Source of the DNA: a virus
Direction: 5' to 3' (one strand)
Virus record (IMG/VR): IMGVR_UViG_3300007538_007380
Coordinates: 1-49,140 of that record
DNA: 49,140 nt
Below the pieces are notes generated by a model. The model saw nothing but the letters and a program-made list of their open reading frames with translations. It was not told the DNA's origin and made no database searches. Every line of letters begins with the position of its first letter. Position 1 is the first letter of the stretch. Of this stretch, positions 23,014-30,555 are shown in pieces. Position numbers and translations under genes: made by a program.

Positions 23014-24176
23014 AAAAGTATAATTTGCTTCTCCCGATAGCAGGTCGAGCACAAAGATTTTTAGACGAAGGCTATACAATGCCAAAGCCTCTTATAATGG
23101 TTAAGGACAAACACATAATTGATTTGGCGATGGAATCAATCAGCACAGAAGATTGTAATATAATTTTTGCTGTTAGATTAGAGCATATTAACAATTTTTC
23201 TATTGATGATATTCTAAGAGAGAAGTTTGGTAACGAAATAAAAATAGTTGTGGTAGATCGGGTAACTGATGGTTCAGTTTCAACTTGTCTTCTAGCAAAG
23301 GAACATATTGATAATGAACTGCCACTGATTATTTACACCCCAGACGTATACTTTGAGAATCAGTTTGACCCAAATTCTATCTCTGAACAATTAGATGGTT
23401 TTCTTTTAACATTCAAGGCGAACAGCGCCGCTCATAGCTATGTTGAGATTGATGATGATAGTATGGCGATTAGAACTGCTGAAAAAGAAGTAATAAGCCA
23501 GAACGCAGCAGTCGGAGTGTATTACTATAAGACAGGTAAAATGTTTATAGAGTACGCTGAAGAGATGATCAATAAAAATATTAGAACAAAGAATGAGTTT
23601 TATATTTGCCCTATGTATAATTTGATGATCCGTGATGGCGCAAAGGTTTCAATAGGCCAAGTAGAAAAGATGCATGTGCTAGGTACACCCGCCGAGCTTG
23701 AATTTTTTGTAGACAATGTTATGGCTAGATTTGGTCAAAAGCCAGTCGCACTTTGTTGTGACCATTCAGGGTTTAACATGAAGGAATTGGCTAAGAAGCT
23801 TTTGGATAAAAATCAAGTTCCATACATAGATTTTGGCACATATGTTAAGAAAGATTGTGATTATAATGAATATGTTAAGGCAGCAATTGATGCCATTAAT
23901 AATAAAGATTGTGATTTTGGGTTAGGATTTTGTAGAACTGGTCAAGGTGTAAATATTCTAGCCAACCACTCAGAGGGGATTAGATCGGCATTGGTAATTG
24001 ATCAATACATGGCAGAACATGCTATTAGACATAACTGCACAAACTTCTTTGCAATACCAGAGAAGTATGTCTCTGAAGATGATCTAGACAAGATGATTAA
24101 AATATGGAAGAATACAACTTTTGATGGTGGAAGACATATGACAAGAATGAAGAAGACAATCGGAGCAAGAAAGTGA
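23010..24176 (+). CDS. Nucleotidyltransferase-RpiB isomerase fusion
   Basis: 388 aa. Residues 1-240 are a sugar-phosphate nucleotidyltransferase: LLPIAGRAQRFLDEGYTMPK has the G-x-G-x-R-like start and PKPL motif of the GlmU/RfbA superfamily. Residues about 244-388 match ribose-5-phosphate isomerase B: DHSGFNMKELAKKLL (D251, H252), GFCRTGQGVNILANH (catalytic-type Cys308), RHNCTNF and FDGGRHMTRM at the end. Both domains look intact. The fusion places an aldose-ketose isomerase on the same chain as the enzyme that activates the sugar, suggesting channelling of a pentose or heptose phosphate. The frame overlaps neighbours by 4 bp. Confidence 0.85.
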   Translation: MKKYNLLLPIAGRAQRFLDEGYTMPKPLIMVKDKHIIDLAMESISTEDCNIIFAVRLEHINNFSIDDILREKFGNEIKIVVVDRVTDGSVSTCLLAKEHIDNELPLIIYTPDVYFENQFDPNSISEQLDGFLLTFKANSAAHSYVEIDDDSMAIRTAEKEVISQNAAVGVYYYKTGKMFIEYAEEMINKNIRTKNEFYICPMYNLMIRDGAKVSIGQVEKMHVLGTPAELEFFVDNVMARFGQKPVALCCDHSGFNMKELAKKLLDKNQVPYIDFGTYVKKDCDYNEYVKAAIDAINNKDCDFGLGFCRTGQGVNILANHSEGIRSALVIDQYMAEHAIRHNCTNFFAIPEKYVSEDDLDKMIKIWKNTTFDGGRHMTRMKKTIGARK

Positions 24177-24793
24177 AAGACATAAGTTTGCACAAAAGAT
24201 TGCTAAAGTTGTTATATGAGCATAATGAAGAACATGTTGGCTCCTATTTCTCATGTATTGATATTATTGATGATATTTTTATTTTGTCTAATGGTCATGC
24301 TGCATGTGCACTATACAGTGTATTAGAGAAATATTATGATCATATTGATGCTGATGATCTGGTAGCCAAGCATGGCGGTCACCCTAATTGCGATGAAAAA
24401 AATCATATCTATGCTTCGACCGGCAGCTTGGGTATGGGAATTTTAATAGCGGTTGGCAGAGCACTAGCAAACCCCGACAGAGTAGTTCATGTTATGGTTA
24501 GCGACGGAGAAACCACAGAGGGTTCTGTATGGGAAGCTTTGCGATACATTGAAGAATGGAATGTCAAAAATATTGAAGTCTATGTTAATGCTAACGGATA
24601 CGCTTGTTACGACGAAATGGATATTGACTATTTAGAGCGCCGTTGCAAAGCTTTTTTACCGAGAATAAATTTCCATAGGACCACACAGCAGACTTTTCCA
24701 TTCTCATTTTTGCATGGATTGGATGCCCACTACATGAAGATAGATAAAGAGCAGCACGACGAGGCGCTAAGGGTATTAGAAAATGAGTGTTAG
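24173..24793 (+). CDS. Transketolase, N-terminal (TPP-binding) subunit
   Basis: 206 aa, starting at GTG 24173, which overlaps the previous stop. LSNGHAACALYSVLEKY, STGSLGMGILIAVGRALA and SDGETTEGSVWEAL, ending at VYVNANG, are the pyrophosphate-binding half of transketolase. It is split from the pyrimidine half, as in archaeal and some capsule-locus transketolases. The enzyme moves two-carbon units between sugar phosphates, making for example sedoheptulose-7-phosphate. It is shorter than the bacterial N-subunit norm (about 270 aa), with a compact C-terminus. Confidence 0.85.
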   Translation: MKDISLHKRLLKLLYEHNEEHVGSYFSCIDIIDDIFILSNGHAACALYSVLEKYYDHIDADDLVAKHGGHPNCDEKNHIYASTGSLGMGILIAVGRALANPDRVVHVMVSDGETTEGSVWEALRYIEEWNVKNIEVYVNANGYACYDEMDIDYLERRCKAFLPRINFHRTTQQTFPFSFLHGLDAHYMKIDKEQHDEALRVLENEC

Positions 24794-25262
24794 AAAAGTA
24801 TTCGTATAATTATTGCACAAAGCAATGAGAAAAAATAAAAACATAGTCTTTGTGATCGGTGACTTGGGCTACGGACACTTCGATGAAATCAGAGAAGAAT
24901 TCCCAGACAGGGTATACAATCCAGGCGCCGCCGAACAACTAATGTTAGGAATGGCTTGTGGGATGGCGCTAGAAGGGAAGATACCAGTTTGTTATTCTAT
25001 GACTCCCTTTATTTTGTACCGTCCATTTGAGATAATACGAACTTATATTGACCATGAAAAAATTCCGGTTATACTGGCAGCAGCCGGTAGAGATAAGGAC
25101 TATGGAGCCGCTGGCTTTTCTCATTGGGCAACAGATGATCGACTTCATTTAAATGGATTTAAGAACCTAAAGAAGCACTGGCCTGATGAAGAAGAGTTAG
25201 AAAATATATTTGATTCTGTGCTAGAGTCTAAGGAACCACACTATATCAACTTGAAAAGATAA
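24783..25262 (+). pseudogene. Transketolase C-terminal half with in-frame stop
   Basis: From ATG 24783 (overlapping the previous gene by 11 bp) the frame reads MSVRKVFV, then TAA at 24807-24809, then LLHKAMRKNKNIVFVIGD in the same frame. The stop falls inside the N-terminal block of a transketolase pyrimidine-binding domain where a sense codon, probably GAA, would be expected. The rest is intact: VIGDLGYGHF, PGAAEQLMLGMACGMA (catalytic Glu) and FILYRPFEIIRTYIDHE. A TTG at 24813 or ATG at 24825 could restart translation but neither has a Shine-Dalgarno. So it is either a recent nonsense mutation, a sequencing error or a gene that uses reinitiation. If nonfunctional, the N-subunit alone would lack a partner. 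Confidence 0.75.
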
Positions 25263-25276
25263 ACAAAGGGACTAAA

Positions 25277-25852
25277 ATGATTATAAATAGTGATAAAAAG
25301 TTTGTTTTTGTGGCTATAGCTAAAACTGCCTGCACTTCTATACATAGAAGGTTTGGCATTTATCGAGACCCAGTACCTAGTATATATCATATGCATCTTA
25401 GAGATATTTTAAAAGCATATCCAATGGTAAAAGACTATTATAAATTTGCTTTTGTGAGAAACCCATATGATAGATTACTAAGTGCGTATTATAATTTTAG
25501 ATTCTCGCCCGAACATTCCGAGTGGGCATATCCAATCTACAAGTACGATACATTTCGCGATTTTGTTTTAGATATAGAAAACTCTGGGTGCTTAGAGTTC
25601 ATACATCTCGCCCCCCAGTTTGATTTTTTGAAGGTAGGTAATGATATAGGGGCTGATTTTGTTGGTAGGTATGAAAACTTAAATGAAGATTTTGCAAAAA
25701 TTGAGAAACGTTTAGGGTTAAGGCATGTAAGACTACCAGTTGCAAGAACCTCCCAGCATCCTCATTATACAATAGCTTACGATAATGAAATGCGAAAAAA
25801 AATGCAAGAAGTATACGAAAAAGATTTTGAGGTATTTGGATATGAAAAATGA
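25277..25852 (+). CDS. Sulfotransferase family protein
   Basis: 191 aa, start after AAAGGGA. AKTACTSI (K16-S21 loop) matches the 5'-phosphosulfate-binding motif of PAPS-dependent sulfotransferases, and FVRNPYDRLLSAYYNF (R61, S69) matches the 3'-phosphate motif. The size and spacing suit the Sulfotransfer_2-like family that adds sulfate to glycans. Next to glycosyltransferases it may sulfate the island's product; the acceptor is unknown. Confidence 0.82.
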   Translation: MIINSDKKFVFVAIAKTACTSIHRRFGIYRDPVPSIYHMHLRDILKAYPMVKDYYKFAFVRNPYDRLLSAYYNFRFSPEHSEWAYPIYKYDTFRDFVLDIENSGCLEFIHLAPQFDFLKVGNDIGADFVGRYENLNEDFAKIEKRLGLRHVRLPVARTSQHPHYTIAYDNEMRKKMQEVYEKDFEVFGYEK

Positions 25853-26528
25853 TAAATTATGTATATTACTAAGTCATTTTTATGTAAAAGCGCAAGAAAA
25901 ATATAAATTTGACATATTAAATTATGTCTTAGATCACTACAGAAAGCAAGACTGTTTTATTATAGTTGTGGGTCATGGAGAATTAAAGATTCCTGATACT
26001 ATCATTGATAAAGTTGATGATTTTTACTGGGAAGACGGCATAGATGCATCTCAAATAGGCCGCGGCCATCCAAAATTCTGCATAAAAGGATACGAGATGG
26101 CAATGAAGCACGGATTTCAAAAAATTCTGAAGACAAGAGCGGAAGATCTAATCGCAGAAGAAGATGTTAAAAGTTTCTTAGATTTAAAATTAGGCAATAA
26201 AAAATTAATTGTATCTGAACAAACTAGTTTTTCAAACAGAATAATGGGAGACTTATTTCATTATGGGGATTTGCTGTTTATGCATAAATTATGGACCTCG
26301 ATGCCATGGAATCACAGCAAAGATGGGTTAACAAATTTATTTCACAATACAATGAATCATTTTCAATCTGATATTGACAAGATTAAAGAAAACCTTTCGT
26401 TTTTTAAGGTTGAAGAATTAAAATGGGTGTGTGTTACCGATTCGTGGGACAATTCAACTAAGCATCCAAACAACTTAATAAATTGTTACTGGGGTCGTAA
26501 TCGGTATAAATATATGGGAGGCTTTTGA
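25842..26528 (+). CDS. WavE-like putative LPS/capsule protein
   Basis: 228 aa from ATG 25842 (MKNDKLC), after GAGG; overlaps the sulfotransferase by 11 bp. LSHFYVKAQEKYKFDILNYV, then KTRAEDLI and LIVSEQTSF and GDLLFMHKLW recall WavE lipopolysaccharide-synthesis proteins (a KTR-type motif plus a D-x-F-type site). It has no transmembrane segment. The match is partial, so it could also be another glycosyltransferase-like protein. Confidence 0.5.
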   Translation: MKNDKLCILLSHFYVKAQEKYKFDILNYVLDHYRKQDCFIIVVGHGELKIPDTIIDKVDDFYWEDGIDASQIGRGHPKFCIKGYEMAMKHGFQKILKTRAEDLIAEEDVKSFLDLKLGNKKLIVSEQTSFSNRIMGDLFHYGDLLFMHKLWTSMPWNHSKDGLTNLFHNTMNHFQSDIDKIKENLSFFKVEELKWVCVTDSWDNSTKHPNNLINCYWGRNRYKYMGGF

Positions 26529-26965
26529 TGAACCTAATATCACATCGAGGCTACGAAGACGGAGAAAATACACTATTGGAGAACCACCCAACACAAATTA
26601 AAAAATTGCTAGAAATGGGAATAAATGTTGAGATAGATGTTTGGTATATTGATGGAAAGTATTTTTTAGGCCATGAAGGGCCTAAATACCAAGTTGAGGA
26701 ATCTTTTTTAAAACTAGATGGGCTTTGGTGCCATGCTAAGAACGAGCAAGCTTTAGAGCAAATGTTGGCTTGTGAGGCACATTGTTTTTGGCATCAAGGA
26801 GATGACTATACGATAACCTCTAAAGGTCAAATCTGGGCTTATCCCGGTAAGAAAACCAGTGGGAAAAATACAGTTTTTCTGTTCCCAGAGAAATACCCGC
26901 ATATTGATGAACAAAAATATGATTATATTTGTACGGATTATGTTATAAAATATTTGAAAAATTAA
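26528..26965 (+). CDS. GDPD-like (glycerophosphodiester phosphodiesterase family) protein
   Basis: 145 aa from ATG 26528 (MNLISHRGYE). SHRGYEDGENT has the GDPD His-Arg-Gly start and E-N-T, and NVEIDVWYIDGKYFLGHEGP matches the second motif (E-x-D and H-D/E). It is about half the size of a full TIM-barrel GDPD, so it may be a compact or partial member, as seen in some capsule loci. It is the last gene of the coupled island. A 60-bp gap with a promoter follows. Confidence 0.62.
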   Translation: MNLISHRGYEDGENTLLENHPTQIKKLLEMGINVEIDVWYIDGKYFLGHEGPKYQVEESFLKLDGLWCHAKNEQALEQMLACEAHCFWHQGDDYTITSKGQIWAYPGKKTSGKNTVFLFPEKYPHIDEQKYDYICTDYVIKYLKN

Positions 26966-26982
26966 AAAAATTAAATAATAAC

Positions 26983-27010
26983 TTTACAAAGCAAAAAAGC
27001 GTGTTATATT
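26983..27010 (+). promoter_or_regulatory. Sigma-70-like promoter
   Basis: TTTACA (26983-26988), a 16-bp spacer and TATATT (27005-27010), followed by ATATAAAA. The preceding GTGT gives an extended -10-like context. It resembles the promoter at 14279. It would start transcription just before the duplicated MTDMYLADQ frame. Confidence 0.65.
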
Positions 27011-27025
27011 ATATAAAAGAGCAAA

Positions 27026-27106
27026 ATGACAGATATGTATTTGGCCGATCAGTCCCTCGGTTCATTAATAATATATGAAGAAGATTTGAAGCGTTTAAAG
27101 GAATAA
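27026..27106 (+). CDS. Truncated copy of the MTDMYLADQ small gene
   Basis: 26 codons: starts MTDMYLADQSLGSL and then diverges to IIYEEDLKRLKE. The first 27 nt are identical to the start of the gene at 27466, with about 38 of the first 42 nt the same. It lies directly downstream of a strong promoter. It is either a duplicated gene start left by recombination or a tiny gene. No classical SD (GAGCAAA) precedes it. Confidence 0.5.
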   Translation: MTDMYLADQSLGSLIIYEEDLKRLKE

Positions 27107-27107
27107 A

Positions 27108-27464
27108 ATGACTGCTTATGAAATTAAATTTGTTCCCAAGGGTTGGGGATTCGAAAAATGGATCGTAAACAGTGAAGAATACTGTGGAAAACTTTTATAT
27201 CTAGTAAAAGGAAAAAAGTGTTCTTGGCATTATCATAAATTAAAAGATGAAGTTTTTTATGTGCAATCTGGTAAAGTTTGTGTTATATATTCTATGGATG
27301 ATGATATTGATAAAGCATCATCACTAGTACTTGAAAAAGGCGATAATTTTCATGTTTTTCGTGGGCTTCGTCATAGAATAATTGCTTTAGAAGACACAGA
27401 GTTATTTGAATTTTCAACACAACATTTTGATTCCGATAGTCATAGAATAGAAAAAGGAGACTAA
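27108..27464 (+). CDS. Cupin-domain protein (sugar isomerase/epimerase-like)
   Basis: 118 aa. CSWHYHKLKDEVFYVQSGKV is a full first cupin motif (HxHx(4)E-like, then G), and RGLRHRII gives the second-motif His. This metal-binding pattern resembles mannose-6-phosphate isomerase type II and related sugar cupins. It begins one base after the short frame and lies between two similar gene starts. Given its position after a GDP-mannose dehydratase island, it may isomerise, epimerise or modify a sugar intermediate; this is inference. Confidence 0.72.
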   Translation: MTAYEIKFVPKGWGFEKWIVNSEEYCGKLLYLVKGKKCSWHYHKLKDEVFYVQSGKVCVIYSMDDDIDKASSLVLEKGDNFHVFRGLRHRIIALEDTELFEFSTQHFDSDSHRIEKGD

Positions 27465-27465
27465 A

Positions 27466-27657
27466 ATGACAGATATGTATTTGGCCGATCAGGCCCTCGG
27501 TGCTTTAATGATGGCGCTACAAAAATCCCTAATGGAACAGTCTGATATTGTACCAGTTCTAAAGGGTTTCAAGTTCCGTCTTTCGGACCAAGGTTTGGTT
27601 GTTATTAACCCACCTTTGGTGAAGTTTGAAGACAGTTCAGAAGAAGAAGAGGAATAA
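27466..27657 (+). CDS. Small conserved phage protein (MTDMYLADQ family)
   Basis: 63 aa. MTDMYLADQALGALMMALQK, then LKGFKFRLSDQGLVVINPP, and an acidic tail. A small protein with this pattern is common in marine T4-like phages, of unknown function. AAGGAGA precedes the ATG. Its first 14 codons are duplicated at 27026. Confidence 0.68.
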   Translation: MTDMYLADQALGALMMALQKSLMEQSDIVPVLKGFKFRLSDQGLVVINPPLVKFEDSSEEEEE

Positions 27658-27661
27658 TTTA

Positions 27662-27913
27662 ATGCCTTGCTATACTTATAGATGCAAAGCGTGCTTACAA
27701 AATTATCAAGCCGTTCATTCTATGTATACAAAGTTATTTGATTGTGAATTGTGTGGCACTATGGATTCATTAGAAAGAATACCACATGTGCCTTTTACAA
27801 TTTCCAGCAATGAAACTACTAATAAGCCTGGTGAAATAGTAAAAGAACACATAGAGGAAACAAGAGAGGCTATTAAAGAGGAAAAAAGAAACATGATGAG
27901 AGAAATAGAATAA
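27662..27913 (+). CDS. FmdB-like zinc-ribbon protein
   Basis: 83 aa from ATG 27662 (MPCYTYRCKAC). Two CxxC pairs (CKAC and CELC) give a CxxC-CxxC zinc ribbon as in FmdB-like proteins, followed by a helical acidic/basic tail. Probably binds zinc and perhaps nucleic acid; role unknown. The SD AGAGGA lies about 11 nt upstream. Confidence 0.75.
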   Translation: MPCYTYRCKACLQNYQAVHSMYTKLFDCELCGTMDSLERIPHVPFTISSNETTNKPGEIVKEHIEETREAIKEEKRNMMREIE

Positions 27914-28257
27914 TGTTAGAAGCTATAATTATTTTAATTTGTGTATTTGTAGTTTCGATTGGTTTAAATCTTGTCCAATTATGGTATACTAAAAATGTTT
28001 TAACTAACTTCATTGATACAATGGATAATCTAAAAGAAGTAACTGATGAAATTATTTTGTTTGATAGACACTTGAAAGAAGTATATGAATTGGAAATGTT
28101 TTATGGTGACGAAACTTTAAATAGCCTTTTAAAGCACTCTAAAGCATTGAGTGAAATGCTTACAGATTTTATTGATATTTATGCAATAACTGATGAAGAA
28201 GTAGATGAAGAACAAGAGGAAGAACCAGAAGATATGGAAGTATCTAATGATGCCTAG
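27913..28257 (+). CDS. Single-pass membrane protein with acidic tail
   Basis: 114 aa. One transmembrane helix (about 4-22, AIIILICVFVVSIGLNLV), then a helical region (NVLTNFIDTMDNLKEVTDEI) and a strongly acidic tail (EEVDEEQEEEPEDMEV). Overlaps the preceding stop (TAATG). Similar membrane/coiled-coil proteins are common in T4-like phages; the job is unknown. Confidence 0.6.
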   Translation: MLEAIIILICVFVVSIGLNLVQLWYTKNVLTNFIDTMDNLKEVTDEIILFDRHLKEVYELEMFYGDETLNSLLKHSKALSEMLTDFIDIYAITDEEVDEEQEEEPEDMEVSNDA

Positions 28258-28951
28258 TCCTAAACCTGTAAAACAAAGAAGAAAAAACAATAACTACTTT
28301 ACAAAAGAACATGAAAATGCAATCATAAAATATGTTAATTCTGAAAGTTTTTCTGAGAGGTCCTATCTTTATAACGAATTCATAGGTCCTGTTTTTGATG
28401 AAATGGTTGATAAGATAGTTTATACTTATAAGTTTTTTACCTTACCAAATATAGATGTTTTAAGAGACGAGTGCAAGATTTGGTTAATAACCGTCTTACC
28501 CAAATATGATAGCAATAAATCAAAGGCATTTTCATATTTTTCGGTTATAACTAAAAATTGGTTTATTCATAAAGTAAAAAAACAAACAAATAGAAAAAAA
28601 ACAGAATTAGAATTAATAGAGGAAATACCAAAAGATTTAGAATATAAATATGTTTCGACTATAAATCCTTATCACAAAGAAAGAGAACACCAAGAGTTTT
28701 TAGACTTCTTAAAAGAAGAGATTAGTTCTTGGGAAAGTTCAGAAATGAAAGAAAATGAAGAAAAAATACTTCAAGCAATAAAGATATTATTTGAATCAGC
28801 AGATGAAATAGAAATTTTTAATAAGAAAGCTATTTATTTATATATAAGAGAAATTACTGGTTTAAACACAAAACAAGTTGTTAATCATTTAAGCAAGATG
28901 CGTGTTAAATACAATACTTTCAAACAAAAATGGAATAACTGCGAATTATGA
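28247..28951 (+). CDS. gp55-like late-transcription sigma factor
   Basis: 234 aa from ATG 28247 (MMPSPKPVK), after GGAAG; the frame is open to ATG 28205 inside the previous gene. KYDSNKSKAFSYFSVITKNW is the region-2 hallmark of T4 gp55-type sigma factors (region 2 without region 4). The C-terminal helical part would contact the phage coactivator or clamp in the T4 scheme. It would direct host RNA polymerase to phage late promoters; the ACTATTTA sites here are candidates, not proven. Confidence 0.85.
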   Translation: MMPSPKPVKQRRKNNNYFTKEHENAIIKYVNSESFSERSYLYNEFIGPVFDEMVDKIVYTYKFFTLPNIDVLRDECKIWLITVLPKYDSNKSKAFSYFSVITKNWFIHKVKKQTNRKKTELELIEEIPKDLEYKYVSTINPYHKEREHQEFLDFLKEEISSWESSEMKENEEKILQAIKILFESADEIEIFNKKAIYLYIREITGLNTKQVVNHLSKMRVKYNTFKQKWNNCEL

Positions 28952-29232
28952 AAAAATTAGATCATTATCTAGAAGAAGCATTAAAAAATGTAAGAGAAGA
29001 TAGAGAGGTTACTAGACAACTTCTAGATGATGTAATCCGTTTTTTATCCAAAGACGAACAAAGACACACACAGGTAGGTTTAACTGCTGCTAAATATGTC
29101 GAAACTCTACAAAGAAGTAACGAACAACTTGTAAAATTATCATCTTTAATCCACAAACAACAATCTGGAAATTCTGGTTTGACAGAAGAGGATAAATCAG
29201 AAATATTTGATATTTTACAGGATAACAATTAA
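28948..29232 (+). CDS. Small coiled-coil phage protein
   Basis: 94 aa, almost wholly helical and charged (MKKLDHYLEEALKNVREDRE and KYVETLQRSNEQLVKLSSLI). No Cys, no membrane segment. Overlaps both neighbours. A similar small protein often sits between late sigma and tail genes in this type of phage. Function unknown. Confidence 0.6.
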   Translation: MKKLDHYLEEALKNVREDREVTRQLLDDVIRFLSKDEQRHTQVGLTAAKYVETLQRSNEQLVKLSSLIHKQQSGNSGLTEEDKSEIFDILQDNN

Positions 29233-30407
29233 TGGCATTAAAAAGAAACATTAACTACCCAGCAGCATCGAATTATAAACCTATTATTAGAAGAGATATT
29301 CTTCAAGATGACCCAATAGCTGCTTGGTCAGAAGCAACTAGACAATCAAGAGATATAAATATCTTTGAAGGTATTGAGTCTTTCTATGGAGTAATTTTAG
29401 GTGGTAGACTAGTAGCGGCAGAAGGTACGATTTTAGCTGCACTTCATCATGATGATGCCGACGACGAAAATGCTGTTAATAATATGTCTCAATTTGAATA
29501 TCAAGTAGGAATTTTTAACGGTGACGGCACTGGTCTTACAGATTGGATGGAAAATCCATTAGATATGACAGAAGGTAGTTTAAAACAACAGTTTTTTACT
29601 TCCTTGATTGATTATATACCAATGATTTTATCTACTGGTATTAATGAAAAAAAACTTAATAAAGGTTCTATTGTTAAAGTCAAATATACAAATTCAAATT
29701 TTACAGATGGTATAATAGTAGAAATAGTTAAAAAGAAAACTGAAACAGAAGGACAGGCCGGCGCGCCGCTCGGAGCGAAGACAGCAGTAAATAATCGTGA
29801 TAGCGCGCCAACGGGGGCTCTAAGTAACATGGAATGCCTCCCACAAGGTGTGAGTGCTAACCCTGGCGTCAAGCTTGGAACGGTGCAGATAGCATTTCTC
29901 GATGCGCTGCGCCAGGAGACCGACGCGCCGCTGTATGTGACAAGCGGAACGCGCACTGTAGATGAGCAAGCCGCGGCGATGAGGGATAAATACGATAGTG
30001 GAGGCATCAAGGAGATCGAGAAAGTCTACAAAAAAACGGTGGCCGACGCGGTGGAGGCCCGCACGGACGACACCCTCGCTAGCTGGTCGGCAGTAGTGCG
30101 GTACCTCATAAATATCAAACGCTTCAGTATCGAAACAGGCCACCTCGGCGCCGACGCGATAGACCTGCGGTCCAACAACCTGACCCCCGACCAGATCAAG
30201 GAAATCGTCGACGCGGCGAATGAACTAGGCGCGAAGGGATTCGAGGAGGGGAACCCCCCGCACATTCACATAGAGAAACTGTCGACGGCGTTGAAAAGCC
30301 TTGGTGTTAAACCTTCAGATTCATGCGACGATGCTAATAACAATGGAATTCCAAAAAATAACGAAGCGCTCGTCGGCGCTGGATTTGGTGGATATACACT
30401 TGAGTGA
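29232..30407 (+). CDS. Tail/baseplate protein with GC-rich M15-type peptidase domain
   Basis: 391 aa in two distinct parts. Residues 1-174 (AT-rich, like the rest of the phage) look like a baseplate-associated domain. Residues about 175-355 (about 29752-30300) are strikingly GC-rich with different codons (GCG, GAC, CTC) and encode an M15-type D-Ala-D-Ala peptidase-like domain: YVTSGTRT, TGHLGADAIDLR (H304, D311), PPHIHIE (H344, H346), the spacing of zinc ligands in Peptidase_M15 enzymes. It probably cuts the host peptidoglycan during DNA entry. The composition jump indicates transfer from a high-GC source. The C-terminal 35 residues return to AT-rich sequence. The gene is followed by remnants of another peptidase end. 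Confidence 0.85.
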   Translation: MALKRNINYPAASNYKPIIRRDILQDDPIAAWSEATRQSRDINIFEGIESFYGVILGGRLVAAEGTILAALHHDDADDENAVNNMSQFEYQVGIFNGDGTGLTDWMENPLDMTEGSLKQQFFTSLIDYIPMILSTGINEKKLNKGSIVKVKYTNSNFTDGIIVEIVKKKTETEGQAGAPLGAKTAVNNRDSAPTGALSNMECLPQGVSANPGVKLGTVQIAFLDALRQETDAPLYVTSGTRTVDEQAAAMRDKYDSGGIKEIEKVYKKTVADAVEARTDDTLASWSAVVRYLINIKRFSIETGHLGADAIDLRSNNLTPDQIKEIVDAANELGAKGFEEGNPPHIHIEKLSTALKSLGVKPSDSCDDANNNGIPKNNEALVGAGFGGYTLE

Positions 30408-30439
30408 GGCATAACAATGGAACTCCACAAAATAACTAG

Positions 30440-30523
30440 CTTATTGAAAATTCTAGAAACTTTGGTTTTTATACCATACCAAGTGAGCCTTGGCATTGGG
30501 AATATAGAGTTCATGAAGAATAA
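30440..30523 (+). pseudogene. Out-of-frame remnant of a VanY-like (M15) peptidase C-terminus
   Basis: After the stop at 30407, a different frame (codons from 30440) reads LIENSRNFGFYTIP, then SEPWHWEYRVHEE and stop (30521-30523). EPWHWxY is the conserved C-terminal zinc-site motif of VanY/M15 D,D-carboxypeptidases. There is no start codon and it is cut off upstream by a TAG at 30437. It looks like the abandoned C-terminus of the phage's own peptidase domain, left when the GC-rich domain was acquired. Confidence 0.7.
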
Positions 30524-30555
30524 GAATTTGATGTTAACCAGCAAGGTATAAATAA

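Noticed and set aside
25785-25841. Longer start for the WavE-like gene
   Set aside because: It would overlap the sulfotransferase gene by 68 bp; the ATG at 25842 follows GAGG.
30417-30551. 44-codon + strand frame starting MELHKITSLL
   Set aside because: It crosses the VanY remnant in a different frame, has no strong SD and its peptide resembles nothing; it is better explained as debris of the domain swap.
30547-30554. Exact TATAAATA, the T4 late-promoter core
   Set aside because: It ends one base before the ATG at 30556, so a T4-type start point would fall inside the gene; AT-rich DNA gives such octamers by chance.
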